A stretch of 64,000 nt of DNA from Incurvaria masculella (GCA_946894095.1 OX335651.1:1200501-1264500); one strand, 5' to 3'; shown: positions 9,801 to 20,023, counted from the stretch's first letter. Program-made: numbers and translations. The notes: generated by a model not told the origin, from the letters alone.

Positions 9801-12800
9801 TTGAGATTTCGTCCATACAAAATGTGTCGAAGTGACGTCATAAAGTACTACTTTGTGTTAGCATTAGTTTCGGTGACGACTATTTATCTCAGCCTTAGTT
9901 TCGGTTACGACGATTTATCTTAACCTTAGTTTCTGTTACGACTATTTATCTCAGCCTTAGTTTCTGTTTCAACTATTTATTTCAGCCTGGGTGGACGTAA
10001 AAAAGGTTTACTTGATGTCGGAGGCTGCGCAGAGCTTGTAGAGCAGCACGAACGTCGCCAGGATGCCCAACACGAGCGCCGCCGCCATCGCGATTTGCGT
10101 CGCCGACGTCAAGGTCGTGTTGCTCTGATCGCTGCGAAAACAGGCGATCGTGACACCTTGTTATTTTGTAAAACTAAATAAGTTCTTCTTATTATACACT
10201 ATACTATAAGCGAAGCTCTCTCCGATAAAACCCTCTTTTGCGATTAACTTCATAAGAAGACAAGTACAAAACTGTGTACCATACATAATTGTAAGACTTT
10301 TTTGCCATGAATACTACGCTGGTAGTATTTTTTTAAATATAAATCATTATTTTATATATAACATATTGACTTGATACACTTCATTCGACGACGGCGTTTA
10401 CACCATAGAATCCTTGTAATCCTATAAATTACATTAATTTATTTTATTGCATTAGTCACTTTGTTAGTTTTAAGTAATTTAAACTGAGGGTTGCTATTTA
10501 TATTGTTCTTTGCTGTTTGCCCTAGGAATTGTTTGGCAATAGCATTTAGATCTAAGTGTGTATTTCATAATTGTGGACGGAAAAATATGTTATGTAAACC
10601 CGTGAAGTTTCTTTGCGGGTTCTTCTTTACTGGGTTGATCGAATCCGCGGATCTTTGTGACGTAACTAAGTGTAGTTTGACTACCAAAACATTTAAATAA
10701 ATTAAATGAAATGAAAAGTATGTTTTCTTATTACGATATTGCTGCGAAGGTATTGTCACCGTCATTTTGACAAAACTTTACTGGGCGTATTGCGAAATCC
10801 CGGATGATCGTCTGGATATTGGGATAAGGACTGCGGCCTATTACTGGAATTCCGTAATCAGGAATCCTGAGTCTAGAAAACAGCTTTTATAGTCAATAAA
10901 ATCGTTTTTAAAACCGCTATAAGGCCTGGAACGTGCACCGGGAAACCGTAAGTACGACCAACATAACATCTTGAAATATTATTACATCGAACTGTTCTCC
11001 GTTTTCAAATACAGAGCCCGTAGTCCCAGCTGTCACCAAATTGGCGTTTACGCCAAACCGATCAACTGGCGTTTTCAAATTTATGGAGAAATTGAAGAGC
11101 GCGCGCAGTGGGCATTAAGCGAACTAACATTTGCGAGTCCTAGTTTGATTTGACAGCTTACTCACTGTCGCGTAAATACGTCCACGTTGCCGTTTACGCC
11201 GAATCCGCGTTTGGCTTCCGCAGTCAGCACTCCACTACTCTTCAGCTTACGCGTGTTCTGCACCACTTGGCAGTTGAGCGTAACCATGGCCGTTACACCG
11301 TGGGTGTCTTTCTCGATATCGAGAAGGCATTCGACCGTGTATGGCACGCAGGGCTCCTGCATAAGCTGCTGGACACCACCACTCCACGTGCAATCCTGAG
11401 GACAGTAGCGTCCTTCCTCGAGGGACGTCGGTTTTATGTCTCGGTGGAGGGACATGACTCACCCACGCGGCCGATCATGGCAGGCGTGCCACAGGGCAGC
11501 TGCCTTTCGCCGCTCCTCTATGCGGCCTATAGTAATGATATTCCCACCCTGTTAGGGCATCTACAGGAGTGGGAACAGGACGTGACGCTCGCGCTGTTTG
11601 CGGACGATAGCGCGTACTTCGCCTGATCGCGCCGGGCGGATATAGCAGCCTCAAAAATGCAGCGGTTGCTGGACCTGCTACCTGAGTGGCTGGACAAATG
11701 GAGGACGGCCGTTAACGTCGGGAAAACGGCCGCCATCGTAACTGGCCAACAGCGCACATACCCACGCAACCTGCAGCTCCGAGGACAGGACGTAGAGTGG
11801 CAATCCTCAGTACGCTACCTCGGCTGTACCATCGACCGGTCACTACGCATGACGCCTATGGTGGATCATGTCATCCGACAAGGCAAGGCGGCACGCGCTC
11901 TCCTGAGACCGGTCGTATCATCAAGACTGCCGTTGCGAGCGAAGCTGAGGATCTACAAAACGTACGTCCGCTCGCGACTCACCTATGCAGCCCCAGCATG
12001 GTATGTGCTAAGCTCAGCCACTCAGAGGAAGAGGATCCAGGTCCAGCAAAACGTCACCCTCCGCATGATAGTTGGGGCCGGGCGCTACGTCAAAAATGAC
12101 GTAATCGCCAACGACGTGCAGATGCCACCGGTGGAGGAATTTATTGTGAAGCTCGCGCGCCGCATGTTTGAGCGCGCTGATGCTTCACCACATCCACACC
12201 TCACCAGTCTTGCCCCCCTGCACGCACGGCCGCCCGAAGGACGCCCGCTGCCCCGAGAGCTGCTGCTGCACTCCCCGTCGTTCGGCCAGGAATGACGTGG
12301 TTGAATGCAGCGCCTGCCCGATGGCTCGAGGAAATGATGCCCAGCCCGCCGCTAGCTCATAGCGGCTGACCAAGGACCGGCACTGCAGAGCATGCCGAGA
12401 AGCAGTCCGGGTTATAGGGGATACCCTCAGGCCCGTACCTGCACACAAACCGTGCAGAAGACCCAGACGACGACGACGCGTTTTCATACAAATCGTAAGT
12501 CTGAGTTTGACTTTGACAGCTTGAAGAAGTAAAACCACAGAATATCTTGTAAAAACTTGTATGGAGTTTGACGTTTTCACGTAACTTCGAAGTTCCGTAA
12601 ACGCCAATTTGGGTGAGAACTCCGACTGACCACTCAGAAAGCAATTCTATTTTCGAACACGAGAATCGTTGGATGGTTCCTTTATGGTAGCTTTTGTAGG
12701 TACTTAGTTTATAAGGTTTATAAGGACGTGCCCTACAGGTTTTTATGTGTTAAAAATACACTTTGTTAGGCCGTATGGTTTTTAGCCCAAGCTCAGGTGG

Positions 12801-15800
12801 CAGAGGGCTCGTCACGTCAGTCGAAGAGACGATGACCGTTGGTATGGGACCTGCCAGGTGGGACGACATAAAGTGCGTCGGCGGAAAGTAGTGGTTCCGC
12901 ACCGCTGAGGGCCAGGAGGACTGGAAGAAAATTGGAGAGGAGTATGTCCAGTAGGGGACGCAAACACGCTGACTGACTGACTGACTGACATGTTTTTAAA
13001 GCATTAATGAGCCTGCCGGGTGGAGCCGCTGCCATTTACTAGTCATTTCATTTAATCCATCTGTAGTTTCCTGTAAAGTTCCTGCACGGCAATAAATGTT
13101 GTAGGTACCCGCAACTCCAAGTGCCGTGGCTGTCGTGGCACGGCTGGCACACGCCCTGCCAACAGTGAAGGCTTTCCGTGCGCGAGGCGCAGCACTGGCC
13201 AAAGCATTGGTCTCCATATCCTGAGGAAAACACAAGAGTTGGTTCAAACACAAGCTCCTAACACAAGCTCATAACATAACACATAAGTTAACCTCTGCTA
13301 AATTGGACATTGTTTTATATTTAATTAGATATGTGTTGCTAATGCCATATTAGCCGTCATGATATTGCCCAATACACCCAATTTTGAATGGAACTAAATG
13401 GAAAAAAACGGATAATGTTTCATTGCAGCTTCGGTAACATTTTTCATCCAATAAGATGTTACCAACCTGGGCGGGCTTAACCCAACCACCTAATAGGCGA
13501 ATGGGACCTACAGTTTTATATGGATTCCGAACAATAATTAAAAACATACGTGACTAAATGCATTTATCTAACTGATAGAGAGAATGAAAGTGGTGGCTCT
13601 GGCATGGAAAGCAATTCCTCGTGCCCCTGAGTTACGAGCAGCTGAAATGAATAATAAAACTGGGTATAAATGAACTTCTTACAGAATTATTTGCAGAGAG
13701 CAGAAAAAAAACTTTAAAACAATTTATGTTCGTATCGCCACCTGTCGTGATCTTAACCTGTGTAAATTCACTTGATGGAATATATTTTTTTCTTACTTGA
13801 TATCTTATCATAATTGAAAGCGTATAAAAAATGTCGTGTCTGAGTGGTCAGTCTGAGTTCTCACCTAAATTGGCGTTTACGGCAAACCGATCGACTGGCG
13901 TTTTCTCCAAACTACATACAAGTTTTTACTAGATATTCTGTGGTTTTACTTCTTCAAGCTGTCAAAGTCAAACGCGGACTTCCGATTTGTATGAAAACGT
14001 GGAGTGGACGTAAACGGCAACGTCGACGTATTTACGGCAACGTTGAGTAAGCTGTCAAATCAAGCTCGGACTCGCAAATGTTAGTTCGCTTAACGCCCGC
14101 TGCGCGCGCTCTTCAATTTCTCGATACATTTGAAAACGCCAGTCGATCGGTTTGCCGTAACGCCAATTTAGGTGACAACTTAGACTACCGGCACCGTGCT
14201 GTTTATCATTGAGGAGTTACCTTGTTTGTAGCCAACCCTCGCTGCTTACCATAAAAATACATTGTCATCGAAACCGAACCAACATGTAAAATTTCAACTC
14301 CGTAGATCTTCTAACTCAGCTAGCAAGATTTGACCTAAACACCTACATTGCATATATATATTGTAAGTTAAATAAAAAATTAAAAACTTTGTAAAGAAAA
14401 ACTTGTAAAAAAGACAAGTGCAATCGTATCCGTCGACCAAAACCGTCTGATGGACAGATCCATACATTTTAGTCTATGAACAGATCCGCCAAATGTCGCG
14501 AAGACGTCGAATTATGCCGGAACACACATAGCCTTTTCCATTTACAATAATAATCCGAATCGGGCACACGCTCGTGTGGCCAAATTGGACCTTTTATAAG
14601 TTCGTTCTCTCCGTCCGTCCGTAAGTCACAGACATTTTACTCATATATCTTTCCGTATAATTTACCCGTCGTGTTTTATGAAACCTATATTTATGTATGT
14701 TCAGGTCTTAATCCTCACAAATCTTAAGTTTGAATCGTTTATGTAAAACGGTTAATACGACCGTCAATAAAAGAACCCTATAAAAATAACTAGGTAAAAT
14801 AGTACAGCTATGCTTCTTGTCTGATAATTACCACTAGGAAGGAAGTAATGATAGTTAGTACCGATTTAGTACCTATGTAATTAATAATCAAAATGTATTC
14901 AATATGTACAGTTAGAGATAAGATGGATAGTTACATAGAAATATAGATATGACGTATTGGCACGATTAGTAAGTAGGTACCTGGATCGGATTGTTCAATT
15001 TCCTTATATTATCTTCGTGGCCCCAAACACGTTATATTTTCGGGCCAGTGGACGATTTTCCGATAGTAGGTACAGTCAACCAAAGGTTAAAGGATACACT
15101 TCCGGTTAAACTATGGGGATGTCTTACTAGGTACTAGTAGACATCCTCAACTATGTTTGAATCTATACTCAACCCTATAATTGTTTCCAAAAGTCAAAGT
15201 ATTTCGACTTCATCTTTTCATTCAACCGGATGTGTATGTGTCCTCATTGTTCGACTGTACTAGTAGTAAAACGATTAAAAAATAAATGACAAACTCTGAT
15301 AGCTATCAATATAAACATACTGTATATTGTCGACCTGGTCGCCAATTAAAGATCGTTTTCTTTGTATGATCCCTAAGCATAATCAAGTGCTCATAAAGCG
15401 AAGGTTCTGGCATGGCACCGAATTCCTTCGTGAATGTGGGTGGCGTATTGGGCTGGTATCACAACGGTAGCTTTATGGTGTTAGCCACCCATGTCAATTT
15501 AATTGATTCTTAAATGTGAATTGCAACGCCACCTGTGGAGTTTTATTATCCCTATTCAAAACTGGTATATCTATATCAATCTATCCCTTCTTCTTTAATC
15601 TTTAGCTTAACTAAAAAAAGTTGAAATAAAAATATAGTGTTATTTTTTGTAACATAACATACTTTAAGGTTTAATGGAAATAGTTACTTATTGATATTCT
15701 AAGTTTTACTACTTACTTCTGTTATATTTTGTACATAATAAGAGCTAAGTTTTTGCTAGGATCAATAACTATGAAGACATAATAATTGTTAACGTTGTCT

Positions 15801-18096
15801 CAGTTTACCTGACTGTACCTAATGACGAATAAGGATTAAAATTTAATTTAATTTTAATTTGAGCGTTTGCTAATTTATATATTTTTTTTACTTGCCTATT
15901 TTATTTTATCAAATATTTTTAATTTGTACCTAATTGTTGTTTTTGTTGCCAATAATGTATTTAAATTTGAGTTGAGTCGCAGGTTCACTGTGAGGGGCCC
16001 AGTCATTGCTTTCCTGCCGCACCACCCCATAAGCTTCCATCCGTCATGACTAAATGTTTTCGTTTTGACAGTACGCGGAAACGCCTCTTACTAGGACAAG
16101 GGATGCAGGTTCCCTCTTCTGGATTCGGGACGTATCCTCTGAGGCAGCGACAGACGCCCGACGCGCAGTAGTACCCTTCGCCGCTACATGCATTCACGTA
16201 CGCGTCGCAACTGTCTGAAACACACGCCTCGTCATCGTCTTCATCCATTGACATAAATACTAATACGTAAGGACAGACCCTTCCATACAACATAAAGGAG
16301 CAACAAAACACGACTTTGTCGCCAGACAGCGGCTCGCTGTCGTCATGCGTCTGTGCGTCGCCTCTGGCCAATAAATGCACCCACAAAAAATGTCCAATTG
16401 TGGGGTGAAAACGTAAAGAAAGACGGAATATCGGAATACCGCAACAGGCGACAGAATTGTATGAAAGGGCATATCCTTAATTTTTACATATCACTGTCTT
16501 CATCATCGTCTGGGGGATTAACATGGAAAATCAACTCGCTCGACAATTATCATGGTACGAAATGCAACAGAACTTTAGATATAATCACTCACTTGTCTGT
16601 TCACGCCATGAGTTAACTTATCACGGTAACCTCCCAGGGGGCCCATTCCGATAAGAGTGAGTTTGAGTTCGGGAGTGACTTAACCTCATATTAGCTGGGA
16701 AATCTATTATTTTTTAAATAACGGAACTGTTATTTATACTTCCAACGTATTTATGGGACGAACCAGATTTTTGCCAGACTAAAGTGATTTTCAAGAAGTG
16801 TGGAAACATGAAGTAATTAAAAAGTGAGTTGATATTTAGCGACGAATTCGAACTCACTCTTACCTGAATGGGCCCCCTGGGCGTCATTATAGGTACTTTA
16901 AAGTGAATTCGAGTTAGGCGCTAAATAACAAATCACTCTTATAATAGCAGTCACTGCCGTATGTAACTTCGACATCGAAATATTCGAATAATTTTAATAA
17001 AATGACAATTTTTTTTTTACCATAATACCTTTTTATTATGTTTTATAATTCGTCGTAAAGTCTACGCCGATCTTGCTATTCTTGTTGGGAGCACGTCATT
17101 TCCTGCACCGGTTTCACCCCCCGTTTGGTTAACAGCAAAGAATACCTATTAGAGGCATAAGTGTCTTTGAAATTTATTCCGCGAATTTATTTATTTCCAA
17201 ACTAAAACTTTGATCATAAAAAATGGCATCTAACTTTAATGTGTGTATTGGCTACAAAAATAGCTTCCCAAAGCCAACGACAGTGACTACATACAGTTCA
17301 TGATTCCAGGCCACTTTTGCACCATATCAATTGTACAAAATTCGCTTTGTCCATTGGCAAAATAACCGCAAGGTTTTTTTTATTTCATTGTTTAACTGAT
17401 TCAAAGCTAACTCACTTTAAATTTTTCCGTAATGGCCCCTGCAAATTACTGTATCCGAGATTATTTTTAGCTAGATCCCAAAACCAAGAGTTGAAGTAAG
17501 TTAATGTTTACTTTACCTATTTACCTATTAAATTATGTTGTTAAATCTAATGGTTGGCCAGGAAGAGATTGCCTCAAGGCAGTATAGTGGCCCATCGGTG
17601 AAAGGACCGTATTATGAAGTTAAATTCTAATTAAAAATGTTTAGACAGTAAAATTCAAAAATGCACCTATATAATTCAAGTGAAAGTCTTTTTTTTTTTT
17701 ATGCGACCCGACATGGATGGCTAATACCACACAACTACCGTTATGATATTAGCCCAATACACCACATTCCCGAAGGAATTTGGTGCTATGCCAGGACCTT
17801 CCCTTTATGAGCACGGCTACATTGAACTGGATGGAAAACACGGACAATTTTTCATTGCCGCTTCGACCATCTTTTCATCCAATGGTTGGTACCAACCCGG
17901 GCGGGCTTGAACCCTACCACCTTTCGGTTATTTTCGGGGCATAATAACTACGATCGACAGCGGCGACATCTACTAAGACATCCCCTTAAATTGAGCATTA
18001 TAACATGTACAACAACTTACCGGACATATTTGAGTTTCCAGCGGCACCCACAGCCGCCGAGACTAGAACAAAACTGAGCAAAACCCACCGCGTCAT
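6722..18096 (-). CDS. Unnamed 194-aa Cys-rich type I membrane protein with a PPPPY tail (six exons)
   Basis: Exons 18096-18021, 16214-16092, 13220-13109, 10131-10012, 7287-7218 and 6805-6722 join with matching phases (1,1,2,2,0) to give 194 aa. Residues 1-20 are a signal peptide (MTRWVLLSFVLVSAAVGAAG). The ectodomain (about 21-115) has 14 cysteines: an EGF/EB-like half with CASGVCRC and TCIPC, then a half with CFGQCC, GVCQPC and TWSC. Sequons NMS and NTT are present. The membrane span is IAMAAALVLGILATFVLLY. The cytoplasmic tail of about 60 residues is proline-rich and contains PPPPY, a WW-domain ligand of the kind bound by Nedd4-type ligases. Size and layout resemble small receptors such as insect Grindelwald (a TNF receptor) or other Cys-rich/PPxY proteins; I cannot assign it. 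The joins rest on splice sites and phase, without transcript data. Confidence 0.8.
6997..7032. repeat. 36-bp perfect palindrome with a TA core
   Basis: GTTTAGATGAGTATATAT followed at once by its exact reverse complement. It lies in the last intron of the Cys-rich gene. A cruciform-prone site, or an excision/insertion scar of a foldback element. Confidence 0.85.
7218..7287 (-). CDS. Cys-rich membrane protein exon 5 (proline-rich tail)
   Basis: 70 bp; acceptor AAATTGCAG|A and donor TTT|GTGAGT, phase 0 out. Encodes YSRAPPPGVPPIFPLHGQ and LNSGF. The reading frame was chosen by phase with exon 4 and confirmed because only it leads to the open proline-rich frame of exon 6. Confidence 0.75.
8256..8653 (-). 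mobile_element. SINE-1, nearly full length
   Basis: Read on the minus strand it has the tRNA-like head with box A-like and box B-like pol III motifs (CTAGTGGCGCGGGGACTGGC and a degraded GGTTCAATTCC), the conserved body and an A-rich end. Same family as 36264-36667. It lies in an intron of the Cys-rich gene. Confidence 0.75.
9035..9365 (+). mobile_element. Probable non-LTR retrotransposon C-terminal remnant
   Basis: In the plus frame, pieces such as RSTRDR, IPLSWNAPIRCR, VNNEMRYLPRYFP recall the C-terminal 'WN-LP' region of non-LTR reverse transcriptases. A related inverted pair lies at 52500-53000. Frames are broken. Assignment is tentative. Confidence 0.35.
9420..9990. repeat. Tandem palindromic array with six TGACGTCA octamers
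   Basis: Units of about 150 bp, each a palindrome, contain AGTAGTACTTTGTGACGTCA and its inverse, flanked by AGATAAATAGTCGTAAC. Six exact TGACGTCA sites (near 9469, 9521, 9641, 9693, 9780, 9832) form three inverted pairs 50-60 bp apart. The array ends just 3' of the membrane-span exon. The octamer is the CREB/ATF consensus; whether it is used is unknown. Confidence 0.75.
10012..10131 (-). CDS. Cys-rich membrane protein exon 4 (membrane span)
   Basis: 120 bp; acceptor TTTTCGCAG|C, completing a Gly codon from exon 3. Encodes DQSNTTLTSATQ, then a span of about 19 hydrophobic residues and YKLCAASDI. The donor AA|GTAAAC overlaps an in-frame TAA: unspliced, the protein would end after one Lys; spliced, the same Lys is kept and the tail follows. 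Confidence 0.8.
10475..10715 (+). mobile_element. Repeat family I, copy 1 (retrotransposon 3'-end-like)
   Basis: Blocks GGAATTGTTTGGCAATAGCA, TTTCTTTGCGGGTTCTT and GAATCCGCGGATCTTTGTGA lead to a tail of AAATAAATTAAATGAAATG. Other copies at 44785-45018 and 58745-59340. The one-sided, simple-sequence tail suggests the 3' end of a non-LTR element. Confidence 0.6.
11006..12637. mobile_element. Foldback MITE family J, copy split by a retrotransposon
   Basis: Left end (TGTCACCAAATTGGCGTTTA) and right end (AAACGCCAATTTGGGTGAGA) are inverted repeats. They match the uninterrupted 362-bp copy at 13842-14203. The central 1.3 kb (11190-12478) is a reverse-transcriptase remnant inserted where the intact copy has only a few bases, so the MITE is older than the insertion. 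Confidence 0.75.
11190..12478 (+). pseudogene. 5'-truncated non-LTR reverse transcriptase, one in-frame stop
   Basis: One reading frame runs from FGFRSQHSTTLQLTRVLHHL to about 12295, interrupted only by TGA at 11624. Motifs seen: GVFLDIEKAFDRVWHAGLL, GVPQGSCLSP, LFADDSAYF, VRYLGCTIDRSLRMT, the order of palm and thumb motifs of Jockey-like reverse transcriptases. The endonuclease and the start of the RT are missing. A (GAC)n-like tail near 12465 marks the 3' end. Not functional as it stands. Confidence 0.85.
12780..12992 (+). mobile_element. 3' end of a non-LTR element with a (GACT)n tail
   Basis: Closely matches 54190-54433: GACGATGACCGTTGG, TGGGACGACATAAAGTGCGT and CGTCGGCGGAAAGTAGTGGT, ending in GACTGACTGACTGACTGACA. 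In the better copy the frame reads WAGHASRRDDDRW and YVQQWTQTR, typical of the C terminus of insect retrotransposon polyproteins. Confidence 0.7.
13109..13220 (-). CDS. Cys-rich membrane protein exon 3 (second Cys module)
   Basis: 112 bp; acceptor TTTTCCTCAG|GA, phase 1 in and phase 2 out. Seven more cysteines (YGDQCFGQCC, LHCWQGVCQPC, GTWSC). The donor GG|GTACCT is weak. Read-through into the intron stays open for 20 codons, adds a sequon (NFT) and stops at a TGA near 13048. Confidence 0.8.
13355..13640 (-). mobile_element. SINE-1 fragment, diverged
   Basis: Contains the family blocks for the GGTACCAACCCGGGCGGGC region, the ACCACCTAGTAGG region and the CTCGCATTCGTGACGAAATG region, with many substitutions. 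The head is degraded. Confidence 0.55.
13842..14203. mobile_element. Foldback MITE family J, intact copy
   Basis: About 362 bp with inverted ends of roughly 60 bp: TCACCTAAATTGGCGTTTAC on the left and GTAACGCCAATTTAGGTGAC on the right, extending through ACCGATCGACTGGCGTTTT. No ORF of interest. It serves as the empty-site reference for the split copy at 11006-12637. Confidence 0.8.
14204..16091. other. Intron sequence, little recognised
   Basis: AT-rich intron 2 of the Cys-rich gene. A short SINE-1 piece is present near 15405-15480 (GCTCATAAAGCGAAGGTTCT, CATGGCACCGAATTCCTTCG). Otherwise nothing coding or repetitive stands out. Confidence 0.5.
16092..16214 (-). CDS. Cys-rich membrane protein exon 2 (first Cys module)
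   Basis: 123 bp; acceptor GTGTTTCAG|AC and donor A|GTAAGAG, phase 1 on both sides. Forty full codons with seven cysteines: SCDAYVNAC, GYYCASGVCRC, GTCIPCP. The spacing resembles EB or EGF-like modules. Confidence 0.82.
16637..16885. mobile_element. MITE with CCCAGGGGGCCCATTC ends
   Basis: Inverted ends of about 40 bp: CCCAGGGGGCCCATTCCGAT, then AAGAGTGAGTTTGAGTTCG on the left, mirrored on the right by TCGAACTCACTCTTACCTGA and ATGGGCCCCCTGGG. About 250 bp, non-coding. It lies in intron 1 of the Cys-rich gene. Confidence 0.8.
17692..17925 (-). mobile_element. SINE-1, truncated
   Basis: Begins at the poly-T/ATGCGACCCGACATGGATGG end and runs through the body to CCTACCACCT. The tRNA-like head is missing, so this copy lacks the pol III promoter end. 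Confidence 0.75.
18021..18096 (-). CDS. Cys-rich membrane protein exon 1 (signal peptide)
   Basis: ATG at 18096, 25 codons plus one base. A basic start (MTR) is followed by a hydrophobic core (WVLLSFVLVSAAVGAA) and small residues suited to signal peptidase. Strong donor G|GTAAGTT, phase 1. Confidence 0.8.
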
Positions 18097-18416
18097 ATTT
18101 ATCACTGTTATCTAAACGTGTCCTGATCATTTGGAGATGTTTACATCGAAATAACTACATGACCGGAGGATAAATAAATAAAATTCGCTGCACAGCCCAT
18201 AGCTGGGTTGTGCTCGCGCCACGTAGGTACTACTGGCCCATTCGCTTCAGCGCTCTGATAAGCTATCAGCTATCTCTATAGAGATTGAATGTTATGACTC
18301 CAGTATCTTATTTTATCGCGCATATCTTTTGCCATCTCTTATTAAGTCCTAATATTAAAAATGGCGTTGCAGAGCTAATTGGATACGTTTTAATTTTGGA
18401 AACTTTTATTGTAATT

Positions 18417-18636
18417 AAGGGCCGATTTTTCAATCCTCGGATAGTACTTAACGGACTGATAGTACAAATTCACGTTTGAAAAAAAAACACATAGTTATTG
18501 CTGGAGAATTATATCTTCTATCGCAATTATCTGACTATAATTTTAATAATAAACATACGGACTTACTTTATCGGATGCATAAGCAGAACCGTAAATAAAT
18601 CATTGTCAGACTATTGAAAAATCAGCCCTTAATTAT
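18417..18636. mobile_element. MITE family F, copy 1
   Basis: Ends AAGGGCCGATTTTTCAAT and ATTGAAAAATCAGCCCTT are inverted repeats, inside TTAA on both sides here. Shares GATAGTAC..GGACTGATAGTAC with 39111-39345 and 58115-58656. Just upstream of exon 1 of the Cys-rich gene, so it may touch its promoter region. Confidence 0.75.
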
Positions 18637-18674
18637 TTTTTATGAAAACCTACCATGATAAATTAACTATTCGG

Positions 18675-18835
18675 GTGAACAGGCAAGTGAGCGAATAAAT
18701 CTGATGTTTAGTTGCTTTTCGTACCAGGTTTATTGCCAAATGGCGTGTTATTCGGCCAAGTGAACTGAAATATACCAGCATGCTAACTAAACTTCAGATA
18801 CAATCACTCACTTGCCTGTTGACCGTGGTAACCCT
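18675..18835. mobile_element. Short MITE with GTGAACAGGCAAGTGAG ends
   Basis: Left end GGGTGAACAGGCAAGTGAGC and right end ATCACTCACTTGCCTGTTGA are inverted. A related half lies at about 41890-41985 and 16545-16612. Non-coding. Confidence 0.65.
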
Positions 18836-19236
18836 CTTGGAAATGTATGGCTAATAACACATATACTGTCATGTATGAAAGACCACATGACCTTATATTG
18901 AATGGCTTTATTGAATTTGATTGACAAGGCGTCGGAGTTGGCTACTGAGGTTGACATGTATAATGAACTCATCGATTTCTTACAAGGCTAAACATGATTA
19001 TGATATTGCGTGTAGTCGTGAAGCAACACTCGCCAATTCAAACAAGGAAAACTGTAAAATAAATAAATAAAAATAAAATAATAATTATTTGCACTGTTTG
19101 TATAGTGCAAGGCTGTCTTCAAAGAACACAGATCGCCTCTCCGCTCATGCTCCGAATATGGAGTTTTCTATAGAAGCAGCACGTAGCTTAGTGGCGCATG
19201 GACTTGCCTTGCATACCTGAGTCAGCGTCACTTAAG

Positions 19237-19475
19237 TAAAAATATTCCGGGAGGTCATGACATTTTTGGTCACGATAAGGTAAATGACTGAATCTGGGTT
19301 CGCTGGTTTGAGATTCAGGGCATTTTCATGAACAGGTCAATCTAGCTAACGCAACCACTTGGCGCAGGCAGACCTACATATTAAGCATCAGAGGGTTATG
19401 GTCTCGATATGTGAACCCAGATTCAGCCATTTACCTTATTGTGACCAAAAATGTCGTGACCTCCCGGAATATATA
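19237..19475. mobile_element. MITE with inverted ends of about 60 bp
   Basis: Left arm ATTCCGGGAGGTCATGACAT..GTAAATGACTGAATCTGGGTTC; the right arm is its reverse complement ending GTCGTGACCTCCCGGAATAT. About 240 bp, non-coding. Confidence 0.8.
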
Positions 19476-19556
19476 GCTGTCTCGAACGACCAAGGAAACC
19501 GTGCGTAGCAAGCGAATTGTCCTAGTCCGTCAGTTTGAAATCAATCCCTTCTATAC

Positions 19557-19715
19557 TTAGCCCCGATTTCACGAAGAGAAGGCTCAGTTAATCAATGTTC
19601 AAACACGTCACTTTTAGTGTCGCATGGAGTTCCTTCCATAATGTCTATACAAAGTGACCTGTTTAATCGTACGTTGACGTTGATTTTATGTTTTGTTCTT
19701 TCGCGCACTCGGCCC
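19557..19715. mobile_element. MITE family G, copy 2
   Basis: Ends TTAGCCCCGATTTCACGA and TCGCGCACTCGGCCCTTA; same internal inverted GTGACGTGTTTGA-type blocks as 3724-3896. Confidence 0.7.
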
Positions 19716-19855
19716 TTACACTGTTCTGAAGAAAATATATTTTAGTTTCAGTCGATTCTAAAAACTTCTCCATTCATATGTTGCGACGGTACGGCATGGA
19801 TGAACTATGCGGGTAGTTCGAACTTCGTTTCTTCGTTTGGGTGTCACTGTGCGTG

Positions 19856-20023
19856 TACAACGCGATTCAAATAAGAATAGGACGGGGCTCGTGACAAACT
19901 TCACTCGAATTCGCGAGGGAAAGTAGCGGCAACACCGCGAGACTGTAGTTTGTGAAGTGAGCGTTTTAGCAGTTTGACAAAATGGCGGAGATACTATCCT
20001 ATTCTTATTTGAATCGCATTGTA
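19856..20023. mobile_element. Tc1/mariner-type MITE flanked by TA
   Basis: Inverted ends CAACGCGATTCAAATAAGAA (from 19858) and TTCTTATTTGAATCGCATTG (to 20021), about 24 bp with one mismatch, each flanked by TA. The TA duplication is the Tc1/mariner signature. 164 bp, no transposase. Confidence 0.75.

Noticed and set aside
10012..10131. Exon 4 as the natural C terminus of the Cys-rich protein (stop after SDIK)
   Set aside because: A donor overlaps the stop, and the two downstream exons join in phase into a proline-rich tail; kept as an alternative form only.
13048..13251. 67-codon Cys-rich ORF taken as a stand-alone secreted peptide gene
   Set aside because: The first part is exon 3 of the membrane protein gene with matching phases on both sides; the stand-alone reading remains only as an intron-retention possibility.
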